From Streptomyces vietnamensis (GTDB taxonomy: Bacteria > Actinomycetota > Actinomycetes > Streptomycetales > Streptomycetaceae), in NCBI RefSeq assembly GCF_000830005.1, contig NZ_CP010407.1:2151001-2215000 (forward strand): a stretch of DNA of 64,000 bases. The letters run 5' to 3'. The notes below the pieces were generated by a model, which saw only the letters and a program-made list of their open reading frames with translations, had not been told where the DNA came from and did no database searches. Made by a program: the position numbers and the translations under genes. The first letter of the stretch is position 1. The number at the start of each line of letters is the position of its first letter. Shown in pieces: positions 1-7,634 of this stretch.

Positions 1-33
1 CGCACGCGCGCGCGTGGAGGCGGTGGTGTTCAT
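1..33 (-). CDS. start of a gene running off the left edge (partial)
   Basis: Only the first eleven codons are in the window, so no function can be given. An ATG at 33 on the minus strand overlaps the TGA of the transporter gene in an ATGA arrangement. A good Shine-Dalgarno sequence, GGGAG, lies six bases upstream, inside the end of the transporter gene. This is the usual layout of a translationally coupled downstream gene, so I read it as the third member of the phosphoesterase-transporter operon. Confidence 0.5.
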   Translation of the reverse strand, partial: MNTTASTRARA

Positions 34-1292
34 GTCGTGCTCCCTTCGGGGGTCGGCACGGACGGCAGCAGCCGGGCGGCGCAGCACAGGGCCGCCGTGA
101 GGGCCAGGAGCGCGGCCACGAGGGCCGTCTCCGGTCCGCTCGCCGTCCAGAGGGCACCGAAGGCGACGGCGGCACCGAGCCGGGCGAGCGCCTGCGCGGT
201 CTGGACGACCGCGAGGCCGCCGGCCTGCCGGCCCTCGGCGAGGAAGGGCCCGGTGAGGGCCATCAGGACGCCGTCGGTGGCGGCGTAGAAGACCCCGAGC
301 AGGACGAGGACGCCCACGAGGGCCGCCGCTCCGGGCACGGGGGCGAGGAGCAGCCCGTAGGCGAGGAGCAGGGCTCCGTGCCCGTACAGGAGCGGCCCGC
401 GGCGCCCGAGGCGGTCGGCGAGGCGGCCGGCCGGGACGGCGAGCAGCAGATAGACGCCGGCCGCGCCGAGCGGCAGGAACGGGAACCAGGTGGCGTCGAG
501 GTCGAGGCGCCGCTGGAGCAGCAGGTAGAGGAAGGAGTCGCCGACGGTGGCGGCGCCGAGGAGGGCGGCGCAGAGCACGATCCTGCGGTACGCGGGCGAG
601 CGTCGCAGGGCCGTGAGGAGCCCGCCACGCGCGCGTGGTGCCGCCGTCTCCCTCGGCGGCTCGTCCCGCTGCCGCCCGGGGACGAAGAGCAGCCAGAGCA
701 GGACGCCGAACGCGCCGACGCAGAAGCTGACGGCGAAGACCGCCTCGTACGTCTCGGCCGTCGCCCACAGCAGCGCGAAGGCGGCGAGCGGCCCGAGGAG
801 GGCGCCGGTGGTGTCCATGGCGCGGTGGGTGCCGAAGGCGCGGCCCAGGTCCTCGGGCGGGCTGTGCAGGGTGATGAGCGCGTCGCGCGGGGCGGTGCGG
901 ACGCCCTTGCCCAGCTTGTCGGCGGCGAGCGCCCCGGCGATCCCGCCGGTCGCCCCGCCCGCGAGGAGGAGGCCGAGCCGGGAGCAGGCGGAGAGGGCGT
1001 AGCCGAGTCCGCCGATCTGTTTGTGGCGGCCGCCGCGGTCGGCGCCGGCCCCGCCGAGGAGCCGTACGAGCGCGGTGGCGCCGGTGGAGAGGCCGTCGAG
1101 GAGCCCGAACTGGAGCGGGGACAGGCCGAGTCCGAGGACCAGGTAGAGCGGCAGGACGGCGGTCACCATCTCCGAGGAGACGTCGGTGACGAGGCTGACC
1201 GCGCCGAGGGCGAGGACGGTGCCGGGGACGCGCCGCCGGGTCCCGGTGGGACGGGGCGGCGCGTCGCGGCGACCGGTGGTCGCGAGGTACAT
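30..1292 (-). CDS. MFS transporter
   Basis: A 420-residue integral membrane protein of the major facilitator superfamily with about twelve hydrophobic segments. Visible family features are a conserved first helix followed by SDVSSEM-like residues (about 37-44), the RTAPRDALI stretch near residue 135, and the GRLADRLGRRG loop between helices 8 and 9. The SDVSSEM and RDALI type is common in actinobacterial exporters annotated only as MFS. The substrate cannot be read from sequence. The ATG is fused to the preceding phosphoesterase stop codon (TGATG), and the gene's own stop overlaps the next ATG, so the three genes are probably co-translated. Co-expression with a secreted phosphoesterase would suit uptake of a released product, but that is inference. 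Confidence 0.85.
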   Translation of the reverse strand: MYLATTGRRDAPPRPTGTRRRVPGTVLALGAVSLVTDVSSEMVTAVLPLYLVLGLGLSPLQFGLLDGLSTGATALVRLLGGAGADRGGRHKQIGGLGYALSACSRLGLLLAGGATGGIAGALAADKLGKGVRTAPRDALITLHSPPEDLGRAFGTHRAMDTTGALLGPLAAFALLWATAETYEAVFAVSFCVGAFGVLLWLLFVPGRQRDEPPRETAAPRARGGLLTALRRSPAYRRIVLCAALLGAATVGDSFLYLLLQRRLDLDATWFPFLPLGAAGVYLLLAVPAGRLADRLGRRGPLLYGHGALLLAYGLLLAPVPGAAALVGVLVLLGVFYAATDGVLMALTGPFLAEGRQAGGLAVVQTAQALARLGAAVAFGALWTASGPETALVAALLALTAALCCAARLLPSVPTPEGSTT

Positions 1293-2632
1293 CAGTGGCA
1301 GGTGTAGGTCGGGCCGGAGTCCTTGACCTGGTCGTCGGTGCCGACGTACTGCCAGGTGTAGGTGGTGTCGGTGAGGTCCAGCTTCAGGACGCCGTAGGTT
1401 CCGCTGATCCGCTTCTGGCTGTTCGGCTGGACGGTCTCGATGGGATAGGGCTCGGCGCCGCCCATGCCGCCGACGATCTCGACGATGCCGTCGGCGGTGG
1501 CCCGCCCGTTCGGGTCCTGCGGGGCGAAGCGCTCGTAGTGGTGGTCGTGTCCGTTGAGGACGAGGTCCGCCCCGGCCGCGTAGAGGATCTGCCACACGGG
1601 CTTGGAGACGGGGTCGTTGCCGTGGCCGCCGGAGGAGTACAGCGGGTGGTGGAAGTAGGCGGCGAGGCAGCCCTTGGTGTTGCGTGCGAGGTCGTCCTTG
1701 AGCCACTGGATCTGCGCGGCGTCGTCGAAGGTGTTGGAGTCGAGGGCGACGAAGTGCCAGTTGCCCTGGTCGTAGCTGTAGTACGGCTTGCCCTGCGGGT
1801 AGGCGATGGCGCCGAAGTACGACTTGTAGCCGGAGAACGCGCCGGCCGGGTCGTAGGACTCGTGGTTGCCGGGCACGGGCCGCGTCTTCGTCTTGAAGGC
1901 GCCCCAGGTCTTGTCGTAGTAGTTCCGGAAGTCCGAGAGGCGGGCGTCGTCGTACTGGTTGTCGCCCATCGTCAGGTAGAAGGACGGTGCGATGCGCTGG
2001 GCCAGGGCGGCCGTCTTCGGGTGGGCGCAGGAGCTGCTGGAGGCGGTGCACCGGGCGGCGATGTCGCCGGCCGCGACGACGGTGAAGGCGCCGGTGGGCG
2101 GGGGCGTGGTGGAGGTGGTGCCGTAGACCTCCACCGTCCAGAGCGAGTAGCCGTACGAGGTGCCGCGGGCGGTCCCGTAGACGCGGAGGTAGCGGCCGGT
2201 GCCGGTGAGTCCGGTCCAGTCGTCGGTGGCGCCGTTGCCCGCGGTCTCGGTGGCGAGCCGGGTCCAGGTGGTGCCGTCGGCGGAGATCTCGACGCGGTAG
2301 GCCTTGGCGTAGGCGGCCTCCCAGACGAGTTTGACGCGGGAGACGGTGGCCGAGGGGCCGAGGTCGACCTTGATCCACTGGGGGTCGACGCCTTCGGCGC
2401 TGGCCCAGCGGGTGGTGGAGTCGCCGTCGAAGGCCTTCTCCGGGCCGAAGGTGCCGTCCTCGACGGAGGAGGAGGCGGCCGGCCTGCCCTGGGAGATCAG
2501 GGTGTCGGCGGCGGCTCCGGCGCGATCCGGGAGGGCGAGCAGGAGTCCGCCGACGAGCAGCAGCACGGCGGCGAGGACGAGGGGCAGTCGGTCGGTGGTG
2601 CGGCGAGGTGGGGCGGAGGCGAACAGGCGCAT
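1292..2632 (-). CDS. secreted metallophosphoesterase with F5/8-type (discoidin) domain
   Basis: 446 residues. I chose the ATG at 2632 because it has a GGGAG ribosome site and begins directly before a signal peptide (hydrophobic core about residues 15-35, cleavage near AGAAA). The N-terminal third is an F5/8 type C carbohydrate-binding domain (SSSVEDGTFGPEKAFDGD, then WIKVDLG). The rest is a calcineurin-like phosphoesterase: GD near AAGDIA, GDNQYDD, GNHE, an HH pair in AAYFHHPLYSSG, and GHDHHYERF. Such secreted enzymes hydrolyse phosphate esters on or near the cell surface; the binding domain would hold the enzyme on a glycan. A longer start at 2776 exists but would add a basic leader unlike a signal peptide. 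First gene of an operon with the MFS transporter. Confidence 0.88.
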   Translation of the reverse strand: MRLFASAPPRRTTDRLPLVLAAVLLLVGGLLLALPDRAGAAADTLISQGRPAASSSVEDGTFGPEKAFDGDSTTRWASAEGVDPQWIKVDLGPSATVSRVKLVWEAAYAKAYRVEISADGTTWTRLATETAGNGATDDWTGLTGTGRYLRVYGTARGTSYGYSLWTVEVYGTTSTTPPPTGAFTVVAAGDIAARCTASSSSCAHPKTAALAQRIAPSFYLTMGDNQYDDARLSDFRNYYDKTWGAFKTKTRPVPGNHESYDPAGAFSGYKSYFGAIAYPQGKPYYSYDQGNWHFVALDSNTFDDAAQIQWLKDDLARNTKGCLAAYFHHPLYSSGGHGNDPVSKPVWQILYAAGADLVLNGHDHHYERFAPQDPNGRATADGIVEIVGGMGGAEPYPIETVQPNSQKRISGTYGVLKLDLTDTTYTWQYVGTDDQVKDSGPTYTCH

Positions 2633-2958
2633 ACCCGGGCTCCCTGGCCTGAGGGGTCGGCGAGAGCTGGACACCGGTGCGGGGCACCACGACCGCGCCG
2701 GGCGGCACGGACCGGGCCGCCCGTGCCGCGTGGTGCGGGCACGGGCGACCGGCCGGGTGGCGATTCGGGGCGCCACGCGGCGGGGTGGTGCTCGGCGGCC
2801 GGGTCAGAGCTCTCGCTGAGCGCGTCACGCCCCCGGGTGGGGCTTGGATGGGGCTTGGGGTGGGGCGCCGCGCCGAGCCGCTGCCCGGGAGAATAGCGGA
2901 CAGGAAGGTTTCCTACCAGACTCCCGACTCCCCGTTCCCCGCCCCGACTTGAGGGGCC
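2633..2958. other. intergenic region with G-rich tract
   Basis: 326 bases without a gene, between the cupin stop and the phosphoesterase start, so the phosphoesterase promoter must lie here. I could not find a convincing -35/-10 pair or a PHO box (GTTCACC repeats). At 2835-2865 the plus strand has five runs of three or four G separated by 1, 7, 3 and 1 bases, which fits the usual G-quadruplex pattern. A short tandem unit TGGGGCTTGG also recurs there. Confidence 0.5.
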
Positions 2959-3315
2959 TCAGAGGCTGATGTGATACGCCTTGCGCAGGGTCTCGTGGAC
3001 GGTCCAGGTCGTCCGGTCGCCCTCCCGCAGTACCGCCACGTCACCGGGGCCGATCTCCAGGGTGTCACCGCCCTCGACGGCGACGGTCGCGCGCCCGGAG
3101 ACCACCACGAAGAGCTCGTTGGCCTCGGTGTCGGTGACGACGCCGGGCGTGATCTGCCAGATGCCGCGCAGCTGCTTGCCGTCGGCCGACTCCCACAGCA
3201 CCTTGCCCGTCACCTCGGGCGTGCCGGAGACGATCTGGCCGGGGTCGAGGGGCTCGGCTTCGAGCTCCGCGTCGGGGATGTGCACGGCGAAGGAGGGGAG
3301 GTCATGAGTGGTCAT
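2959..3315 (-). CDS. cupin domain protein
   Basis: 118 residues, a single small cupin barrel (DUF861/cupin_3 type). The motif GIWQITPGVVTDTEANEL is followed by the V(V)SGRATVAVEGGD strand, GPGDVAVLREG and W. The metal-binding histidines of enzymatic cupins are mostly replaced (T and E in the first motif), so this may bind a ligand rather than catalyse; the (S)-ureidoglycine aminohydrolase-like group has this shape. The start at 3315 (MTTHDL) fits the domain; upstream in-frame codons look like noise. No strong Shine-Dalgarno is visible. It is divergent from psuG; a functional link is not evident. Confidence 0.7.
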   Translation of the reverse strand: MTTHDLPSFAVHIPDAELEAEPLDPGQIVSGTPEVTGKVLWESADGKQLRGIWQITPGVVTDTEANELFVVVSGRATVAVEGGDTLEIGPGDVAVLREGDRTTWTVHETLRKAYHISL

Positions 3316-3590
3316 GGGCGGTGACTGTAGCGGGGGTCCGGGGGCGTTCCGAGGCCGGGACCGGATGGAAGAACAGCCTCCGTTTCGGCCCCCACCAGGC
3401 GCGATACCAGGGACGCACGACGGCGACGAAATCCGCACCGGCCCTCCGGCGCGGCGCCCCAAGGGCGTCACGGCCGTCCCCGCCACCCCGGTCCGGCGGC
3501 CCGTCACGGATTCCGCAGGCGCCCGCCGGGGTGTGGCAGGAGGTCGCCAAGGAGGTTTGCGGGGCCGGTGAGCGCGCCAAGGAATGGGAC

Positions 3591-4562
3591 ATGTCCACAC
3601 AGGTGTCCGAAGAGGTGCGGGAGGCGCTCCACGAGGGCCGGCCCGTCGTCGCGCTGGAATCGACGCTCATCGCCCACGGTCTGCCGCGCCCGCGCAACCT
3701 CGCCGTGGCGGCGGAGCTGGAGGAGTCGGTGCGGGCCGGGGGCGCCGTCCCCGCCACGATCGCGGTCGTCGACGGCACGGCCAGGATCGGCCTCGACCGG
3801 GCGGCCCTGACCCGGATCGCCGAGGACCCCTCGGTGCGGAAGCTGGGCCACCGCGACCTGGCCCCGGCCCTGGCGACCGGTGCGACGGGGGCGACGACGG
3901 TCTCGGCGACGGCCTGGCTCGCGGACGCGGCCGGCATACGGGTGTTCGCGACGGGCGGGCTCGGCGGCGTGCACCGGGAGTGGAGCGAGACGCAGGACGA
4001 GTCCGCCGACCTGCGGCTGCTCGCCCGGGTCGGGATCACGGTGGTGTGCGCCGGGGTCAAGTCGATCCTCGACGTGCCCGCGACGCTCCAGCGCCTGGAG
4101 ACCCTGGGCGTGACGGTCGTCGGCTACGGCACGGAGCGCTTCCCCGGCTTCTACCTCTCCTCCTCGGGCGAGCCCGTCGACTGGACCCTGCGGACCCCGG
4201 AGGAGGTGGCGGGGGTGATACGGGCGCAGGACGCACTGACCGGCCCCCGGTCCGCGCTCGTCGTGGCCAACCCGGTGCCGGAGGCCGAGCAGTTGGATCC
4301 CGCGCTGCACGACCGGGTGCTCGCGCGGGGCCTCGCGGCGGCGAAGGAGAAGGGGATCACCGGCCAGGCGGTGACGCCGTTCCTCCTCGAATACCTGATG
4401 GTGCACACGGAAGGGGCGTCCCTGGAGGCCAACCTCGCGGCGGTACGGGGCAATGTGCGCCTCGCGGCGCGCATCGCGGGAGCGTACGCGTCGGGGGCGG
4501 GGCAGGGCTCCCAGGAGCCTGACTCCGCGGGCTCGGCAGCGACCGGCGCCGACGGCCGGTGA
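3591..4562 (+). CDS. psuG: pseudouridine-5'-phosphate glycosidase
   Basis: 323 residues, full length for the family. PsuG cleaves pseudouridine 5'-phosphate to uracil and ribose 5-phosphate in the cytosol. Family hallmarks are VALESTLIAHGLPRP near residue 19, TVSATAWLADAAGI, FATGGLGGVHR (119-129), and CAGVKSILD, in which Lys157 corresponds to the Schiff-base lysine (Lys166) of the E. coli enzyme. NPVPEAEQLD and ITGQAVTPFLL follow near the C-terminus. The ATG at 3591 has AAGGA eight bases upstream. The stop overlaps the GTG of the following PfkB kinase by four bases (GTGA), giving a coupled two-gene pseudouridine salvage operon in which the kinase makes the glycosidase substrate. The C-terminal 20 residues (SQEPDSAGSAATG) are a low-complexity tail. 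Confidence 0.93.
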   Translation: MSTQVSEEVREALHEGRPVVALESTLIAHGLPRPRNLAVAAELEESVRAGGAVPATIAVVDGTARIGLDRAALTRIAEDPSVRKLGHRDLAPALATGATGATTVSATAWLADAAGIRVFATGGLGGVHREWSETQDESADLRLLARVGITVVCAGVKSILDVPATLQRLETLGVTVVGYGTERFPGFYLSSSGEPVDWTLRTPEEVAGVIRAQDALTGPRSALVVANPVPEAEQLDPALHDRVLARGLAAAKEKGITGQAVTPFLLEYLMVHTEGASLEANLAAVRGNVRLAARIAGAYASGAGQGSQEPDSAGSAATGADGR

Positions 4563-5470
4563 CCGGGGGCGCGCTGCTCGTCGTCGGGGACGTGGTCACG
4601 GACGTCGTCGCCCGGCACCGGACCCCGCTCGCTCCCGCCACGGACACGGCGGCGGAGATCCGGACCCTCCCGGGCGGCGCCGGGGCCAACGCGGCCTGCT
4701 GGGCGGTGCGTTCCGGCTGCGACGAGGTGCGGCTGCTCGGCCGGGTGGGGACGGACGCGGCCGACTGGCACGAGCGGGCGCTGCGGAGGGCGGGCGTGCG
4801 CCCCCTGCTCGTGCCGGACGCGGACGCGGCGACGGCCACCGTGATCGCGCTCGTGGACGGCTCGGCGGAGCGCACCTTCCTGACCGACAGCGGCGCCGCG
4901 CTGCGCCTCTCCCCCGCCGACTGGTCGCCCGGACTGCTCGACGGCGTGGCCCGGCTGCACCTCTCGGGGTACCTGTTCTTCGCCGCGCCGAGCCGCGAGA
5001 CGGCCTGCCGGGCGCTGCGGGACGCGCGGGAGGCGGGGGTCCCGGTGAGTGTGGACCCGGCGTCGGCGGGGTTCCTGGCGGAGCTGGGGGCGGACCGGTT
5101 CCTCGCGGCGGCGGAGGGCGCCGAGACGCTGCTGCCGAACGCGGACGAGGCCCGGTCGCTCACCGGCCGCGGCGAACCGGAGTCGGCGGCCGCGGAGTTG
5201 AGCCGGCGCTTCCCGCTGGTCGTGGTCACGCTCGGGGCGGCGGGCGCGCTGGTCGCCGAGGGCGGCGCGGTCACCGCACGGGTGGCGGCGCCCCCGGTGC
5301 GGCCGGTGGACTCGACGGGCGCGGGCGACGCGTTCACGGGGGCGTTCCTGGCGGCGCGGCTCGCGGGCGCGGACCCGGTGCGGGCCGCGGAGGAGGGCTG
5401 CCGCGCGGGCGCGGAGGCGGTCACCACGGTGGGCGGCAGACCCCCGGCCGGCCCGATCGGCCCGGCCTGA
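4559..5470 (+). CDS. psuK: PfkB-family carbohydrate kinase, probable pseudouridine kinase
   Basis: 303 residues. A ribokinase/PfkB fold is shown by the N-terminal LLVVGDVVTDVV, the substrate-site GGAGANAACWAVRSG near residue 39, VSVDPAS, LLPNADEA, and the C-terminal signature STGAGDAFTG at 252-261 with catalytic Asp257. PfkB enzymes phosphorylate sugars or nucleosides with ATP. Because the gene overlaps psuG by four bases, the likely substrate is pseudouridine. Substrate choice in this family is not readable from motifs, so ribokinase or another nucleoside kinase remains possible. A near-perfect 14-base repeat (GATCGGCCCGGCCT / GATCGACCCGGCCT) surrounds the stop codon. Confidence 0.85.
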   Translation: MTGGALLVVGDVVTDVVARHRTPLAPATDTAAEIRTLPGGAGANAACWAVRSGCDEVRLLGRVGTDAADWHERALRRAGVRPLLVPDADAATATVIALVDGSAERTFLTDSGAALRLSPADWSPGLLDGVARLHLSGYLFFAAPSRETACRALRDAREAGVPVSVDPASAGFLAELGADRFLAAAEGAETLLPNADEARSLTGRGEPESAAAELSRRFPLVVVTLGAAGALVAEGGAVTARVAAPPVRPVDSTGAGDAFTGAFLAARLAGADPVRAAEEGCRAGAEAVTTVGGRPPAGPIGPA

Positions 5471-5507
5471 TCGACCCGGCCTGACCGGCGGGAAACCCCG
5501 GAACCCC

Positions 5508-6143
5508 CTACGTCCGCAGGCCCGTCCAGGCCGGGTGGCGCGGGTCGTCGGCGCGCACGACGGCGTCCGCCGCCTCGGTGGGGCCGACCTCCATCTCGTA
5601 CCGGGCGAAGGCGGGCAGGGTCCAGGACTCCTCCGTGCGCCGGGCGAGGGCGCCGGGCGAGAGGCGCAGGTGCACGGTGAGGTCGAAGGGGAACCAGTGG
5701 CCGAGCAGGAAGGGCCCGTGCAGCACGAGCACCCCGCGCGGCGGCAGCGTGACGTACGGGCTGCGGGTGGCGCGGTCCGTGACCGGGTCCCAGAGGTCGG
5801 GCAGCACGCGCCCGGTGCCGCCGGGGTCCAGCGGCCCGAAGACCTCCCGCCACAGGGCCCCGGTGTCGGTCCACCCGCTGTAGTACGCGTCGGGGTCCTG
5901 CCTCCCGTACTCGTACCGAAGGGAAGCGGGTCGCAGGAAGCCGCCGGTGCTCACGACCTGGACCGCCCGCCCGCGCGAGCGCAGCGCTTCGGCGAGGAGC
6001 CCGGCGAGTTCGCCGCCGGGCGCGGCGGGCGGACCGTCGATGCCCACCTTGAGCCAGTCGTCGCCCGCAGCGGCGGGGGACGCGTCGAGGTGACCGGCGA
6101 GCGTCTCCGCCAGCCGGTCCCAGGTGATCGCCTCGTATCGCAT
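5508..6143 (-). CDS. uridine kinase-like protein with degenerate P-loop
   Basis: 211 residues. The second half resembles nucleoside/uridine kinases: EYGRQDPDAYYSGW, LWREVFGPLDPGG, DPVTDRATRSPY, VLVLHGPFLLGHWFPFDLTVHLRLSP, then a TEESWTLPAF region. The place where a Walker A motif is expected reads VGIDGPPAAPGGELAGLL, without the GKS/GKT lysine. It is therefore either an inactive or altered-function paralogue, or a family using another nucleotide site. It converges on the psuG/PfkB operon with a 37-base gap, consistent with nucleoside metabolism but not proof. The start at 6143 (MRYEAITW) was preferred over 6152, where the purine-rich sequence abuts the ATG. Confidence 0.7.
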   Translation of the reverse strand: MRYEAITWDRLAETLAGHLDASPAAAGDDWLKVGIDGPPAAPGGELAGLLAEALRSRGRAVQVVSTGGFLRPASLRYEYGRQDPDAYYSGWTDTGALWREVFGPLDPGGTGRVLPDLWDPVTDRATRSPYVTLPPRGVLVLHGPFLLGHWFPFDLTVHLRLSPGALARRTEESWTLPAFARYEMEVGPTEAADAVVRADDPRHPAWTGLRT

Positions 6144-6205
6144 GCCGCCCATCCTGCCTGTCACACCCGCCCCTGACGTGTACCGGCCGACGTCTTCGGC
6201 CGTAC

Positions 6206-6337
6206 GGTGACCTGGCCGAGCGGCTGACCGGCCTCGGCACCGAGGTGACGTGGGACGACGACTTCCCGGGCCACCGCCGCTTCTACGTCGCCGACTGCCA
6301 CGGGAACCGGCTCGAATTCCTCTGCCCCGAGAAGTGA
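6206..6337 (+). pseudogene. C-terminal remnant of a VOC/glyoxalase-family protein
   Basis: Reading from 6206 gives about 43 codons ending in TGA: GDLAERLTGLGTEVTWDDD, then FPGHRRFYVADCHGNRLEF and LCPEK. This is the last strand-helix-strand module of vicinal oxygen chelate (bleomycin-resistance/glyoxalase-like) proteins, including the metal-binding Glu of NRLEF. No start codon or N-terminal module precedes it; the same frame runs on upstream but codes for nothing VOC-like. I interpret it as a gene truncated by deletion between the kinase-like gene and the reductase gene. Confidence 0.65.
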
Positions 6338-6352
6338 CCTGCCGGGGTCGGC

Positions 6353-6385
6353 TTGACCTTGTCACTGGCGTCAGGGTTCGACCAT
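6353..6385 (+). promoter_or_regulatory. MerR-type promoter/operator of the SDR-MerR operon
   Basis: TTGACC (6353-6358) acts as -35. A dyad occupies 6356-6377, with left half ACCTTGTCAC and right half GCGTCAGGGT, close to the classical MerR-family palindrome ACCTTG...CAAGGT. A candidate -10 lies at 6377-6385, so the dyad fills the long spacer, as in MerR-activated promoters. A MerR regulator is encoded by the second gene of the operon. The SDR ATG lies at 6392, so the transcript would be leaderless or nearly so, in line with the absence of a ribosome site. Confidence 0.65.
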
Positions 6386-6391
6386 CGGTCC

Positions 6392-7144
6392 ATGGACACC
6401 ACCACACCCACCAGGGTCGTCGTCGTCACCGGTGCGGGCACCGGCATCGGCCGGGCCACCGCGCGTTCCTTCGCCGGGCAGGGGGCGACGGTCGTCGCCG
6501 TCGGCCGCAGGACGGAGCCGCTGCGGGAGACCGCCGAGGGACATCCGGGCATCCACCCGTTCGCCGCCGACGTCACGGCGGAGGGCGCGGCCGAGGAGAT
6601 CGTGCGCGCCGCGCTGACGGACCACGGCCGGATCGACGTCCTCGTCAACAACGCCGGGATCTCCGCCGGCGGCCCGCTCGGCACCCTCGACCGTTCCGTG
6701 ATCACCCCGCTCCTGGAGACGAACCTCGTCGCCCCGGTCCTGCTCACGCAGGCGGCCGTCCCCGCGCTCCGGGAGTCCCGGGGCGTCGTGGTGAACGTGA
6801 CGACGACGATCGGTCAGCGCGGCTGGCCCGCCAACTCCGTCTATCCGGCGACCAAGAGCGCCCTGGAGACCCTGACCCGCTGCTGGGCGGTGGAGCTCGC
6901 GCCGGCCGGCGTCCGGGTCGTGGCGGTCGCGCCCGGTGCGATCGAGACCCCGATCGCGGACCACATGGGCCTCACCCCGGAGCAGCGGAAGGCGGTACGG
7001 GCGTGGCAGCTCGCGCACACCCCGCTGGGGCGGGTCGGCAGGCCGGAGGAGGTCGCCTGGGCGATCACCTCGCTCGCCGCTCCGGACGCCGCCTTCCTGA
7101 CCGGCACCGTCCTGCCCGTCGACGGGGGCGCGCTGGTCTCGTGA
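6392..7144 (+). CDS. short-chain dehydrogenase/reductase (SDR)
   Basis: 250 residues, a classical SDR. The cofactor site is VVTGAGTGIGRA (about residues 11-22), followed by VNNAG (about 88-92), the catalytic region with VTTTIGQRGWPANSVYPATKSA (Tyr and Lys of YxxxK; the usual catalytic Ser is a Thr in the VNVTTTIGQR strand), and PGAIETPI. The C-terminus, LTGTVLPVDGGALVS, is typical. It oxidises or reduces an unknown alcohol or ketone with NAD(P). The ATG at 6392 has no Shine-Dalgarno and sits a few bases after the predicted -10, so leaderless translation is likely. The downstream MerR regulator presumably senses a compound that this enzyme handles. Confidence 0.9.
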   Translation: MDTTTPTRVVVVTGAGTGIGRATARSFAGQGATVVAVGRRTEPLRETAEGHPGIHPFAADVTAEGAAEEIVRAALTDHGRIDVLVNNAGISAGGPLGTLDRSVITPLLETNLVAPVLLTQAAVPALRESRGVVVNVTTTIGQRGWPANSVYPATKSALETLTRCWAVELAPAGVRVVAVAPGAIETPIADHMGLTPEQRKAVRAWQLAHTPLGRVGRPEEVAWAITSLAAPDAAFLTGTVLPVDGGALVS

Positions 7145-7170
7145 TACGACTGCGCGAGGAGGTGGCGTCC

Positions 7171-7521
7171 TTGCGCATCGGTGAACTGGCCCGGCGGACC
7201 GGGGTGTCGGCCCGCGCCCTGCGGCACTACGAGCAGGCGGGGCTGATCACGTCGGCCCGCGCGGCCAACGGGTACCGGGTGTACGAGGAGATCGCCGTCG
7301 CGCGGGTGTCGAACATCCGGTACCTGCTGGACGCGGGGTTCACGCTGGACGACGTGGCCGCGTTCCGCACCTGTCTGGACGGGGACGTCTCGGCGGCCCC
7401 GCCGTCCGCCCGCGCCCTGGAGATCGCCCGCGAGCGCCTCGCCGTGATCGACGCTCGCATCGCGGCGCAGACGGCGGCCCGCGACCGGCTGGCGAAGGCG
7501 CTGGCCGCGCAGTCCTCCTGA
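7171..7521 (+). CDS. MerR-family transcriptional regulator
   Basis: 116 residues. The N-terminal winged helix-turn-helix reads RIGELARRTGVSARALRHYEQ, then AGLI, NGYRVY, and V.NIRYLLDAGFTLDDV, followed by a coiled-coil dimerisation helix (about 85-113). I place the start at TTG 7171 because GAGGAGG ends eight bases before it and MerR proteins normally begin at this RIGELA position. A GTG at 7141 overlapping the SDR stop is possible but would put the ribosome site inside the gene. No cysteines or large ligand domain are present, so it is a short-effector type. It probably controls the MerR-type promoter at 6353-6385 and hence its own expression. Confidence 0.9.
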   Translation: MRIGELARRTGVSARALRHYEQAGLITSARAANGYRVYEEIAVARVSNIRYLLDAGFTLDDVAAFRTCLDGDVSAAPPSARALEIARERLAVIDARIAAQTAARDRLAKALAAQSS

Positions 7522-7634
7522 GCTCGCCCCCTCGTCGCGCGGTCCTGCACCCGGCCCGACACGAGGATCTGCGCGACGCCCCGGGCAACGCCCGACCCGA
7601 CAGCCGGCGCAACGGCCTGCGCGACGGCCTCGGC

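Noticed and set aside
1295..2896. Long open frames antisense to the phosphoesterase, helicase, polA, pepN and other genes
   Set aside because: They mirror real genes in frames kept open by high GC content, and give Gly/Arg/Val-rich strings without domains.
3321..3590. Extended N-terminus of psuG starting upstream of 3591
   Set aside because: The added residues are not conserved-looking, and the ATG at 3591 has a ribosome site and gives the family-standard length.
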